Positions 1-12,019 of a stretch of 64,000 nt of DNA are shown here, piece after piece. The DNA comes from Xenoacremonium recifei (Eukaryota > Ascomycota > Sordariomycetes > Hypocreales > Nectriaceae), in the NCBI GenBank assembly GCA_012184525.1, contig WOFQ01000017.1, positions 558,001 through 622,000 on the forward strand. The letters run 5' to 3'. The translations under genes and the position numbers were made by a program. Every line of letters starts with the position of its first letter. The first letter of the stretch is position 1. The notes under the pieces were generated by a model that did not search any database, was not told the origin of the DNA, and was given only the letters and a program-made list of their open reading frames with translations.

Positions 1-2
1 GG

Positions 3-229
3 AGATAACCTAGGTTGTCCTGGGACGGCGGTAGGCTATATCGGCTTATCTTTCTCCGTTATCCTTGTTATCCTGGGGGACAAAGCGTTTTCTGCCGGCG
101 AAGCGCGCTAGACACCTGAGTCAACCCCTCATTATCTCCCTAGATTATTTAGTGTCTCGTCCTTGAGACCGGTTCGTATCTCCATCGGCGCGAACAGCCA
201 ATGAGACACTGTCAGGATAAGCCAGATAA
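3..229. promoter_or_regulatory. GATA-factor site cluster upstream of amino-acid permease
   Basis: Four HGATAR-type sites lie in this 5' flank: AGATAA at about 3-8, TTATCT (reverse) at 46-51, TTATCT at about 133-138, and AGATAA at 224-229. Clusters of such sites upstream of permease genes are the usual target of AreA/NIT2-type nitrogen regulators in filamentous fungi. That role is inferred from the motif and the downstream gene. The rest of the first 363 bases holds no gene. Confidence 0.45.
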
Positions 230-363
230 CCTACAAGGCCAGAAACAGAAAGGCGGTTTTCCAAGCTTGATAGGCCCTGGCAATGGCCACAGTATATTAA
301 TATTAGTCAACGACATGGAATCCGCTGAGTTGTTCCTACTAGCCACGGATCGAAGCAATTGCT

Positions 364-2084
364 ATGGCGAATCCTGAGAACGACGTTGAGAAAATTGGCA
401 CTGCGCCGCATCGCTCGTCTGGCGAGGTCCAGGGCGAGATCCTCAAGGCCCCCCCTGAGGAGCGCGGTGACGAATATGCTCACACCGGCGGGGATGCTGC
501 CCAGGGCAAGCTTCGCCGGTCTTTCAAGACGCGACATGTACAGATGATTGCCCTCGGTGCTAATATTGGGTCTGGAATTTATGTGTCTAGCGGCGAAGTC
601 AGTAGAACTTGAAGAGCTCCATCCATTGACTTGACTGACAGTCCTCATAGGCCCTGCGTGATGGCTCCGCCCCTGGTATGCTCATTGGATACGGTCTCAT
701 CTGTACAATGGCGATGGTGATGATGAATATCTTGTCGGAGGCGCAGTGCCTCTTCCCGACGAGTGGCTCCTTCATCGACCACGCCAGCCGCTTTGTTGAC
801 CCTGCTCTTGGCTTTGCCATCGGCTTCTGCGAATGGTTCGGTGCGCTCACCGTTGTGGCAGCCGAAGGAGCCGTCTTTCCTATCGTTGCCTCTTATTGGA
901 CTAAGGCAGTGCCAGACGCAGCCTGGTATACAATCTACCTGGTAATTGTCCTCGGGCAGCACGCTCTTCCTAACCGTGTCTTTGCCGAGTTCGAGTTCTT
1001 CACTGGCGCGCTGAAGGTCACTATCACCTTCATGGTCCTCTTCGTTATGCTCATCATTTGCTGCGGATTTGGCGGCGATGCGATTGACAGAGGGTACAAT
1101 TATGATTCGCTATCAGCCTTCCCCAATGGCTTCAAGGGAATTGCGGCAGTCTTTATCCTCGCAGCGTGGGCCACCGGAGGACAAGAGATCATTGGTATCT
1201 CCTCCGGCGAATCTGCGTTCCCACGCTGGGAGCTTCCTCGGGCTTGTAAAAATCTGTTCATTCGCATTGTCTTGATCTACATGTCGGCCTGCGTCTACAT
1301 CACCGTTCTCGTCCCTTATACAGACCCGGCGCTCTTGAAGCAGGGAAACCAGCTTATCAGATCCCCCTTCATCATTGCTTTTGAAAAGGTCGGCATAAAC
1401 GTTCTCCCTGACATCGTCAATGTCATGCTGCTCATTGGTCTGACGGGCATCGGTTCGGAATCAATGTTTACCGCCTCCCGTATTCAGACTGCTATGGGTC
1501 GTATGGGCATGTTCCCGGCCATCTTTGGCAAAGTTGATGGACTGGGTCGTCCGATCTACTCTAATATTTGCTGCGCCATTCTCAGCATCGTTATGACCTA
1601 CATAAATACGTCGACTGGAGGCGCAACTGCCTTTACGTGGTTCAGCTCTGTCTCGGCTACTACGACATTCTTTGCGTGGATGACAATACCACTCACGAAC
1701 TGGTATATGCATCGTGCACTCAAGGCACAGGATGACCCATCCCTTCAAATGGAACATGCTTTCCGTCTGCGCTGGTACCCCCTTGCGCCCATCTTTTTAT
1801 TCTGTACCACGCTCTTCACCTTGGCGTGTACCATCTACACGTCTGCTAGTCCTATTGACGCCCCTCCCGCTGCGGACACGTTCTTTGAAACAATGCTTTG
1901 CATGCCTCTTTTCTTTACGGCATATGCCGCGTACAAGATATGGTTCAAGACTAAGATCCAAGATCCAGCCACAGCTGATCTCCGAAGTGGTCGGCGATAT
2001 CTGACAGAAGAGGAACTTGGAAAATTGGATGCGTATTATGCGATGCCACTTTGGAAGAGGTTCTTAACTTATGTTACTTTCTAG
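364..2084 (+). CDS. Amino-acid permease, APC/YAT family
   Basis: This is a plasma-membrane amino-acid:proton symporter of the yeast amino-acid transporter type. Exons are 364-597 and 651-2084, with a 53-bp GTCAGT...ATAG intron in phase 0, giving about 555 residues, the normal family length. A hydrophilic N-tail of about 60 residues is followed by the TM1 signature QMIALGANIGSGIYV, then about 12 hydrophobic segments and a polar C-tail ending in WKRFLTYVTF. The ATG at 364 opens the frame that splices cleanly into the long ORF; a nearby ATG at 359 is in another frame. The gene is convergent with the oxoprolinase-like gene, so it could import the amino acid or derivative that enzyme handles. GATA sites upstream suggest nitrogen control. 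Substrate specificity cannot be read from the sequence. Confidence 0.9.
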
Positions 2085-2452
2085 GTCTGCATTGACTTCT
2101 TATGTACGTAGCACTCCATGCCATACTCTACTAGTGTCGCTTTATGATTGTCAAGAAGTTTCGGCAAAATCAACTTCCTTTTTGGGATGATCAACATTCT
2201 ATAATTGCAACTTGAGAGCGCATTGGTTATTTGACTCGTTTCAAAAGGCTCCCTCGAGATTAAGAGTTCTTGCTCTCCTAACAAATACCCAACTGTTGAA
2301 CAGAAATTTCCCTAATAACAGGCGCCTTCCAGATATAGAGGCCTCTGCGGCAATGAAACTTTCGATCACCAGTTATAGCACTTTAAAATGCATCATTGGA
2401 AACGTTTAATGCAGTTGTTCACGAATCGCAAAGTGCAATTTACAAGCCGCAT
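2085..2452. other. Convergent intergenic spacer
   Basis: This 368-bp AT-rich spacer lies between the stops of the permease and the oxoprolinase-like gene. It should hold the two 3' UTRs and polyadenylation signals. I see no gene or repeat in it. Confidence 0.6.
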
Positions 2453-5400
2453 TTACATTCCCTCCCAGCCCTTTTGGTTTCTCATTGTCTTATACCAATC
2501 CTGGACATAGGGGATAGTGACATGAGGCCCGTACGGATCCTTCTCCCACTGGGGCCTTAGTGCAGGAAGACCGGTCTCTCGTGTGAAACTGGCTGTAAGT
2601 TCGTCAAGCGTACCACCGCGATTATAGACCTTACACGCCTCTGACCTGCTTGATCTCCTGCTTTCAGTCATTTCAGCCCGGAGAGTCGAAGTACTGCTCT
2701 CAATAGGGTTGTGAGTGTTAGGGTCAACTACAACTCCATAGTTCTTTGCAGCGCCCTCAACAGTGACGAGACGCCGTCGGACATCCGCGACAACAGCGCT
2801 TGGGGGTCTTGTTAGCGGATCACCTATGCCACCGCCTCCCCAAGTAACCCATTCTAGCACATCATTTGGCTCGACTCGGATGTGATCTTGTTTTGACCCC
2901 AAGTAGATTCGCGGCGGGTTCTCCGCGTTCTTGGAGTATTGGATAAGGACTTTCCGAGACCTCGTGCCGGGGAAGCCTCCATCGCAGCCCCAAGCAACCG
3001 TAAAAGCTCGATCGTCGTGCAAATTTATGTCTCCTGCACAAAGAAACCTGTACATCGTTCTTTGGGCATTGCCTCCGCGGTAGAAACCAGCACCACCGCT
3101 GTCAGCTAGTGCCTCATTGAGCTCGATTCGAAGCGGGAAGTAGAGCTCAATGGTTTCCACCGGAATTGACTTAATAGAGGGGAAAAGACAATGGCAGTCC
3201 AGCTGGAGAAAAGAGAAAGAGTCAACCATACAGTGCAACTGTGTGCGAGGACCAGAATGTTTGACTTACCCCGTCCCCAACCGGTCTAGCTGGCACGCCA
3301 CCGAAGCCGATCTGGTAGAGGAGGAAAAATTCCCCAGATGGTTTGAAACCAGAGTAAAATATATGTGGCGAGTCAGAGAAACCTGCGGCAGCACGATGCT
3401 CCGGCATATGTTGACCAAGCAAGGCCTGTATAACATCGAAGACTCTGCCAAGAAGATGTGTTCGGCAACTGAGAGCTGCTGGATGTACGGGATTGAGAAT
3501 AGAGCCTTTTGGGATATTGACCTCAATGAGATCATTGGCTCCACTATTAACGAGAGTATGCGGATCAATAATGGCGAGAAGGTAATACCTTGGATCCAGT
3601 TGGTGAGTGAAGTTATCTTTGTAATAGAAACAAACAGAAACCACTTACACGATATACATGATAAACATCTTGGTCGAGAGCAGATAATTAATCGAGTACT
3701 CGCTCTGTGGAGATGTACCGTCCCAGTCGAAATGCAGCTTGCCATCTCTTTTGGTCATCTTGCATTTGATTGCGAAAGGGCCTACTCCATGGCCATCATC
3801 ATCGATGAAGTCAATGAACTCAGCTGGTTTGTCTGAGATCACCGTCTCAATCAGTTTGGATACCGCCATTCTATTTCTTTGCAGCAAGACATTTGTTGCA
3901 GCCCGGTAGACCCTGCTAGGATGTCAGCTTGGTTCTTTAAATAGATCTTGGCGGCACGACTCACTCAAGCCCAAAGCGCTCGCACAGCTCTTGGACTCTG
4001 CGGCCGGCAGTGTTACAAGAAGACAGAAGAGCATAAATGTCGGCCCGGAACCACTCTGAAGCTCTCGAATTGTGGCACAGAACCGTCATTAGATCCTGAT
4101 TCAAGACTCCCTTATCGTATAACTTGACAACAGGGATCTGAAGGCCATCATCATATATCGTTCTGGCATCGATGGACAAGCTCCCGGGCGTACTCCCTTG
4201 AACATCCCTAAGATAGGTTAGAAGCATTCCGTAAAACTCTGACCATGGTTGAACGTACGTGAGATGCCCGAAGTTTGCTGACCACCCAACAAGCTTACTT
4301 TGAAAGAAGATGGGAACTAGGATGATGACATCGTTGAGGTGCGACACTGCGCCTTCCATGCCGTAGGCATCGTTCGTGATAAAAACATCCCCTTCCTCTA
4401 TAGTCCCCTTCCAAACGTTTAAGAAGTCGGGAATAAAACTCCCAAATTGTCCAACAAGCATCTGGCCCTCTGCCGTGGTGACGACGTTGAACTCGTCCTT
4501 AATTCTAGTGTCAGCCGTATCAATTCCCAAGGCAAACTAGGCCGGGACTCACCTGTTGCTCGCGAATGCCGGGGGACATCGAGACCCTCAACATCAACGT
4601 ATCCATCTCACGTCTGATTGAGGACAGAGCAGATTCGATTAAGGTTGGTACGATTGTGAGCTTGGAGATGTACTCGTCAGCTTCCCAAGTGGTCATTGTC
4701 TGAACAGTCTGGCTCGAAATTGAACGTAACTCCGGAGTGATGATAATATTTCGCGTGCTGTCAATCTTGGCGATGTATCCAGGGAGAACCAGAGTGTTCG
4801 AGTCCATCTCACTGATGACGCAAGGGCCGCGGACGACGACGCCGGGAATACTAATTGTTGCCCTGTCCCAGACGGCAGCTTCGACTTTCTTGCCTTTGTG
4901 ATAAATGATCTTTCTGTCTGTCAGTCCTGCGAGAGGGGCATCTCGCATTTGATCGTCGCGCTGAGAAGTTCCGAGCTGAACTTCAGGTGAGTCGTCCGAC
5001 GCGATGACGCGGATCCTGATGAGTTCGATCTGATACTGGGGCATTATGAATGTGAAGTGCCTCAAATGTTCTGACTCAAATTGGGATCGTAGCGCGACCT
5101 TTACATCATCGACAGCACCCGCGAGCGTGTCTTGATCAATAGTAATGGTCATCTCCTGTGATTGTCCCATGTATCGTAGATCGACCTTGTAGACTATCTT
5201 TACCGCATGCAACATATCAACGGCGCTAGACTGAAGCAGCTTTGAGCGGCAAGCTTTTTCCAGTACACGGAACTGGGCCTGGAAGTCATTGGGATTCAAA
5301 CCCGACAGGCCTTTGATATATGAAGAAGTCTTCTCGTGGCTGAGTTTGGTGACGACGTCTCCCTGAGCGCAGAGAATCCCCGGAGAAGGTGGCACAATGA

Positions 5401-6983
5401 CCGGCCATGATCCTAAAAGCTCCCCGACGGCATTCGCATGCAGCGGACCGGCGCCGCCGAAGACAACCAGCCCAAAGTCCTTCGGGTCATGACCTTGCTC
5501 GACTGAGACAACGCGGACTGCCCCATACATAGTCTCGTTGACAAGATCGATAATTCCCTGAGCAGTCTCTTCCACGGTGAGGCCCATGTTGTCTGCTAAC
5601 TCCCCCACGGCAGTGAATGCCGCTTCGACATCAAGTTTGAAGTCACCACCGAGCAATGTCGAGGGTAGATATCCAAGCACTAGATTGGCATCGGTGACAG
5701 TCGGTTCGCGTCCTCCTTTACCGTAGCACGCGGGACCGGGATTGGCACCGGCGCTCTCAGGACCTACGCGAAGATGTTTACTTAGTGCGCTATATCTGGC
5801 GATGGAACCACCCCCAGCGCCAACGGTATGAACATCGATTGAAGGGGCTTTAACGCTTAGACTTCCAATGGCTGTTTCTCTGCGCAAGGCTGGAATTGCA
5901 TCTGATATGAGTGCACAGTCAGAGGAAGTTCCTCCGACATCAAGGGTGATGACATTGGTGTAGCGACTACCAATGGCATGGCAGACGCCTCTGACACCTC
6001 CTGCAGGTCCGGACCTACTTCAGTGAGATAGTGAAGTCTGAGAAGTCCCCGGAAAAAAACTTACATGAGGAGATTGGCTGGGAACTCTTGAGCAACTTCT
6101 AAACTTGTCAGACCGCCATCGCTCTTCAAGATACGAATAGTTTCACTGTCATTTTCGAGAATGGTACTGAGATGACTTATGTAACGTTTGATGATCGGCT
6201 TCACAAGCGCATTTGCAGCGGTGGTCACAGACCGCTCGTACTCTCCCACCTCCGGAAGGACTTCGCTAGAGAGAACGATCTCTGCCGATGGGAATTCTTC
6301 GCGAAGAATGCGACCGACTTCCTTTTCGTGAAGGTTATTCGCAAAAGAGTTGATCAGACTGACGGAAATAACGTCTGGACTTTCCTTCTTCAAAGGCTCG
6401 ACATTTTTGCGAAGTTGATTGACATCCAGAGGCTCGATAACGCGTCCGTCTATGGCCACTCGCTCTGGGGCATCAACTGTTAACTCAAGAGGGATCACCG
6501 GCTTGGGGGTTTCCCATGTTAACCAGGCACCTAAACTACCCGGAATCTGGGAGCGGCGAAGGTTAAGAATGTCTTTGTGTCCAGCCGTCACCACTAAAGC
6601 GGCTTTGCTGCCTTTGCCCTCAAGGATGGCATTGGTCGCTGATTATGTTAGCATAAATCATTTGACACGGTAACAAACAGATACATACCAACCGTGGTTC
6701 CATGATGGATATAGTCAAATTTGCCCGACCAACCATGGTCGGCCTCTAAAAGCTTTCTCGCCTTGTCGATTGCCTGTTTTACACCAATACTTTGATCAGG
6801 TGAAGTCGACAAAGCCTTTGCTCGTATAGAGTCACCACCCGGTGTCACCACACAAACATCAGTGAAAGTTCCCTAGCAGAAACATCAGAATTCCGTGTGC
6901 GTAGGCCTTAATATCTCGCCTCAACTTACTCCGACGTCCACGCCAAGCCTGTAACCAGGGAAAAGCTCTCTCGCATCGCCCAT
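2453..6983 (-). CDS. HyuA-HyuB fused 5-oxoprolinase / hydantoinase
   Basis: This cytosolic ATP-dependent enzyme belongs to the family that opens 5-oxoproline or hydantoin rings to amino acids. Eight exons are read on the minus strand: 6930-6983, 6689-6872, 6065-6638, 4553-6014, 3965-4497, 3649-3912, 3270-3588 and 2453-3202, totalling about 1379 residues; animal OPLAH is about 1290. The HyuA half has the phosphate-binding motif DVGGTFTD (residues about 16-23), HGTTVATN (about 75-82), GPAGG (about 272) and DVGGTSSD (about 290). The HyuB half starts near residue 759 (DEFNVV) and has AALSCRTH, GGVPARPVGDG, DCHCLFPS and WVTWGGGGIGDPL. The start MGDARELFPGYRLGVDVGG is forced by splicing. It is divergent from the double Zn2Cys6 regulator across 428 bp. 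Whether the true substrate is 5-oxoproline, a hydantoin or another lactam cannot be decided from sequence. Confidence 0.9.
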
Positions 6984-7411
6984 GATAGTAAGTTATTCCC
7001 AGAAGCAAGTTACCAGTGCTTGTGCTGTTCTACGGCTGAGTCGAAAGCCACAAAACCGACACAGACAAGAGGTATATAGCACGGGGCTTGGATAACGGAG
7101 CAATCCTGGAAGAGAGACCCATCCATAAAGGACGGAGAACTGGCGAACAGTTCCGGGATAGAATCTTGGGTATCAGCCAAGGATGCCCTTATCTCGAGGC
7201 CTATCATGAACTGGCTTGGCGGTGTTTGTGCGAACCAACTTGGTTAGACTAGTTCATGATCCCGCACGTAGCCTCCCACATATCGGAGCGAAATGGAGGG
7301 GCGAAGTCTGGGCGGGCCTCCTACCTAATAAGTTCGCTGGTCTTCCGCTCCTGGCTCAGGTAACTCCGACTTCTCCATTTCATCGGAAACGACAGCGCAG
7401 AAGCCCAACGA
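6984..7411. promoter_or_regulatory. Divergent promoter, oxoprolinase / regulator
   Basis: This 428-bp interval separates the head-to-head starts of the HyuA-HyuB enzyme (minus) and the double Zn2Cys6 protein (plus). A shared intergenic region of this kind is a natural place for the regulator to bind. I could not identify a specific CGG-type inverted repeat with confidence. An ORF at 7216-7530 overlaps it in another frame and is not supported. Confidence 0.5.
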
Positions 7412-10400
7412 TTGACGAACTGGCAGCAAGGATTCGGGTTGAGGAGTGCCAGTACCGGAGTTGGAAATTCTCCGCCGCCCCCGCGAAAGATGATGCCCCA
7501 AACTACGAGAGGCTCCGCGTTTGCCTGTAAACGTTGTGCGAAACACAAGAAGAAGGTGAGTGTTAGGATCATGTCGGATGCTAAAAGGGAGTTACTTACC
7601 AGTTTCAAGTGTCAGCCAGCCGAAGGACCGTGCTCCAATTGCACTCGAGCAGGAACTGAATGCAGCCGGGTGAAAGATGGAGTTGGGTGCAGGCCAAACG
7701 GAAGGTTGGATGATTTGCCCATTACCCTCTATGAGGTGATTCCTCGTTGACACATTTAGACTGCTTGTCGAACCACTGCAACGGGCTCTTCGACATGTTG
7801 CAGAAGAACTTACTACACTTCAGACGGCTGGAATATCTTCGGTTGCCCAACAAAAGGGCCTTGAACGTCTAACTACGACCGGAGAACCCATTGCTATCCC
7901 CGATCCTTCTATACCAAAGCCTTTAGGTGAACATCAACAGAGCTACGTTTTCTGTACCGAAACAGCTCTACGAATTCAGCGCTCAATGTCTTCTCGCGTC
8001 GGTCACGGATCTCAATCCTTCGGCTATCTGGAGAGACTGCACAGTGGTGCCGAGCTTCCTTTCCCCCTAACCCTTCGGTTTAAAGGAGGTAAATTCACAC
8101 CACGTACATTCCAAGAACCCCCCAAAACTTCGCCGCTTCTGCCACGGAATGTCTCGGAGAGATTGCTTCAAGATTATATCGTCCGTATCTTACCTCAGTG
8201 TCCCATTATCTCACCAACAGAAATGCGTTCTGTATTTCACAGAGTGTATGATGCAGATGCAGCAGCAACAAAAAATACCATCCGAGGGGATTCATTTATC
8301 TTGTCAATGACTATGGCTATCACAACATTAGCTGCAAGGTCGGAGGCCTATCGAAAGGTTGTGGAGCTTGCAGAGGCTCTTCGCACTGAGGCTCTACATT
8401 CGGACAACGGTGGCGAAATTCTAGCCACTACAAGCATAAGATGCCTTCAGGGGCTCTTGCTATTGACACAGTATGGTCTGCTCATGCCTCAAGCAGTGGA
8501 TCTATGGCATACTGTGAGCGAGGCAATGAGGGTGGCTGTGGAGCTGGGCCTTCATAGAGAGCCCCCTGAGGCGATGGGCTTGGACGAAGAAACCAGTCAT
8601 AATCGCCGAAGACTATTTTGGGCGGTGAGTCTATATAAGCGCTTTTTTCAAGTCTCCTAAATGACGTTCTTGCTGCTAGACGTATAGCATGGAAAGGGCA
8701 GTAACTTTGACCTGCCATAGGCCCTTTGCGATCCGAGACGAACAAATTAATTTGAAGATTTCTCCAGCAACAGGACCTAGTGCGGCTTGCCTTACCTGGG
8801 GTAGTGCCTCAGCAGCAGCCCGGTATACCAATCATCTGGCATATTGCCAACTTCAGACCGAAATAACGTCCGTCAATATTAGCAGCGAGCCAATTCAACC
8901 GCCAACTCTGACCTATGCGGGATGGGTACTGTCTTGCGAACAAAGGATTGAAGAACTTCGGGGAGGCAACTGGCAGGAGGCAATTTTGATTCCGGACTGG
9001 TTAGACCTTCCAGCCTGGCGTTGTCTCGCTTGGCTTTACATGCCATGTCCAAGAAATCCGCGCCCTTCCGAAGACACCATTGCCAAGTTTGTGCAGGCGC
9101 TCATGCAGATACTGGAAACATACTGGACTTTAGTCCAAAGCAAATCGTTAAAGCTTTGTTGGTCAGCTGTTCATCACGCTTACGAGGTCGGTACTCAAAT
9201 GTTGTACTGCATGCAAAACTATCCGCACATTGTTGAAGCGTGCTATGATAAGATTTCGCTTTTGGATGCCTTAACGCACCTATCAGATTTTTTTGTGCGT
9301 ATATGGAGCTACTTGAGAAAAATAGCCGGGCTGACATATACTAGACACGCATGGAAGAGCGTTGGTCTGCGTCGTCTCAGTGCAAACTGCTACTAGAGAA
9401 GCTCAGAAAAAGCATAGTTGAGGCGTTTCTGCAAGGCTGGACGTCAAATACTCTCAATGAACCCCAGTCAAGTGAGCAACGAATCGTGGACATCATATTT
9501 CGAAAGAATGGCTACTTCTTCTTTGCCGAGGAGGAACCGTTTGACATACAGTCCTACCTCATTGACTCCATTACCGATTCTGATCTTAATCTCGACCTCG
9601 CTTTCGATATAACTTCAACAGCGGACAACCTATTCGACTGCTTTGATCTATACGATGAAACCTTTGGGGCATCTGTGTACGGAAATGGAAATGGAAATGG
9701 ATGGTCTTCTGGTATGATGACGTGGGAGTCGGGCCTAGTCGTTCCGTCGCCCGCAGCCTCTGGTAACAGTTCGGCTGGAGGTAGAACGGCCAAATTGTCA
9801 GCCAAGACACAAGGACTACTTAAGGATTGCACAGAAAGCCTGGAAAACCTACCAGTGTGCAAGTTCTGCCGAGCAAAAAGAGTCAAATGCAGCCGTCATC
9901 TGCCGTCCTGCCATAATTGTCTTGACTTCGGAAAGGATTGTCTCTACGTCGAATCATTCTCAGGGGAATTGATAGACGGGAAGTGCGTAGACTGGGTTGA
10001 GAGCATCTGATAAGTTTGCTGACCCCATACAGACATCTTGAAGCGTTACGAAACGAATTGTTCAACTCACTCAAAACCCTTGAAGAGGCTTATGAACTAG
10101 CCGGCCAGCTTGAGCAGGTGACGTCTCGGACAACATCTGGCGATCGTTCACCTCGATTTTTGCTAGCCTACGAAACCGACTTCGGCCTCGCAACATTCTA
10201 TTGGGGAGAGTCAAGCATCTTAGGAAGGCTTTCATACTCCTCATTTCCAATAGTGAATTTACCTGCTAATCAACCCACGAAATCGCTCCCAACTAGTAGC
10301 TATCAGGGCTCGGAATTCATGCTACGATCGGTTCCTGAACTTCCGGATGCTTTTCTTACTTCTCTGACCGAGCGTTACTGTCGGCAGATTGAGAAATTTT

Positions 10401-11524
10401 TGCCTATAGTTGGTCCGAAAGCGCTTTCTGAGCTGGTGAAAAGCGCGGGACCTGGCTCAGGCCACAAGCAACATGAGCAAGCTCTGCTGAACCTCGTAGT
10501 TGCAATCGCTTTGGGACTGCCGTTCAGAGAGCGCACAACCATGTTTTCGACGTCACTGCACTATTTTGACAGCGGCGTCTCTGTTGCAACTGCATGCGAG
10601 TCCCTCTTCCTGAGCTCAACCATTGAATCTCTACAATTCGCACTTCTAATGTGCGTTTATGTTTGGCTATATCCTGCGGTTGGGAATCTTTCGCGACTCG
10701 TCGCTGCTGCTTGCAGATTATGCCTCGACCTTCTTGAAAGCCAGGATTTGAGTATAGAAGAGACTGCTACCTTACATGTTCTGTTCCGCACTACTTATGT
10801 TCTAGATACAGACACTGCGGTTGCATTTGGCAGGCCAAACTATCTTCCAGAGTGGAAAAGTCGCGAAAAGATGGTAGTCGAATCCCCTGCTTATGACGAA
10901 ATCGACAGTCTAGCTTTACTTGCATATAACTCAGCTAAGATGAGATCCACTATACATAACACAATCATCAACAGCACCGGAATGAACGCCGAAGTAAATG
11001 TCTTCGTCAGTTCCACGATCACAACCATGCAGGCTCAAGTTGAAGGTTGGTGGGATGAATGGAAACGAGAAACGTCATTGTCAATTCAAAATACGAATTC
11101 ACCCGATGTCGTATCAGGGCAGCACCATGATAGCGTATTCTTTTATGGCTCGCTCGCATTTTTTCAAACCATTGGGTTGCTGTTTGTCTTGGCCAGAATC
11201 CACGGTTGTCAAGAAGAGGTCAATCTTAATTCAGACTACGCTGAATCAGTCATCAACACACATGCTGAAATACTGCAACACTCTGTCGAGAATCGGAACG
11301 ATGGGCTTCAGGAGCAAGAATTCCCGATCTTCTGGAGCCACTACAGTGACATATTCGGGGCTGGGCTAGAGCTGATTCTCTCTGGACCTTCAGAGGCTAG
11401 GGATTCTTTGAAGAAATCCTCTTCGTTGCAACTCTGTTTGAACCTTCTCAAATATTTTGAGAGATGTATAGGCACGCCGGAGTGGGAATTGTCGGAGTCA
11501 CTCGCTGTCCTTATATGTAATTAA
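7412..11524 (+). CDS. Double Zn2Cys6 fungal transcription factor (tandem fusion)
   Basis: Exons are 7412-7555, 7610-7704, 7760-8624, 8680-9294, 9345-9982 and 10033-11524. They join in phase to 1282 residues with no internal stop. Module 1 has a Zn2Cys6 cluster, C-x2-C-x6-C-x6-C-x2-C-x6-C (CKRCAKHKKKCQPAEGPC then SNC, TRAGTEC), split by intron 1 just before Cys3, then a fungal-specific domain with RRRLFWATYSMERA. Module 2 starts inside exon 5 with a second complete cluster (VCKFCRAKRVKC ... SCHNCLDFGKDC) at about residues 750-776 and continues into another fungal-specific domain (about residues 880-1150). A typical regulator of this class has 600-800 residues and one cluster. It could instead be two abutting genes, with the second starting near the in-frame ATG at about 9714. 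An in-frame ATG at 7490 is an alternative start. It probably regulates the flanking catabolic genes, which is inference. Confidence 0.7.
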
Positions 11525-12019
11525 TACTGTGTGACCTGCGAATAAACTGGTTTCCCCGATCTCCCGAAGTAGAGACCTCGCATCCTTTCTGGCTTCAGTG
11601 TCGGGAAATCTCACTGAACACAGTCATATCATTGATACTTCAACTGCTCCGCGGGTTTTTATATTACCAGCCACTATTGAAGACCTACCAGTTCCATCTT
11701 TTCAACTGACGACCAGTCAAGGCACTGGCTTTTAATCAAAGTTCCCTCAACAGTCATGCCGAGGTAGGGTGGGATGTCGGGCATTTAGCGAGTATCTTCA
11801 GCCAGCCAGCTTCGGAATTTTTGAGGAAGTTGGAACTCCTCTAGTATGGATAGAATGAGGTCCTTCTATGAGATGAAAATGCAGCTATTTAATACGTACA
11901 ATAGCTCCCCATGGTTTTGTGTTGGACCTAACTTTCAACACAAGCTGGGGCTTGACGGCTGGCACCTACGCTCTATGAACCTTTACCGCATCGAGTTCTG
12001 TTTATCAAAGTTGACCACA
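11525..12019. other. Intergenic region, no gene seen
   Basis: About 495 bp lie between the double regulator and the decayed decarboxylase. An ORF reading through from 11846 is just an upstream extension of the decarboxylase frame and has no recognisable sequence before the Met at 12020. Confidence 0.5.

Noticed and set aside
3150..3836. 228-codon plus-strand ORF antisense to the oxoprolinase-like gene
   Set aside because: It overlaps three well-supported exons on the minus strand and has no recognisable domain; it is a shadow of that gene.
7216..7530. 104-codon ORF before the double regulator
   Set aside because: It is in a different frame from the zinc cluster and has no motif; the supported start is in frame at 7412 or 7490.
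9681..9705. GGAAAT hexamer repeat
   Set aside because: It is in-frame coding sequence giving a short Gly-Asn linker in the double regulator, not a separate repeat element.
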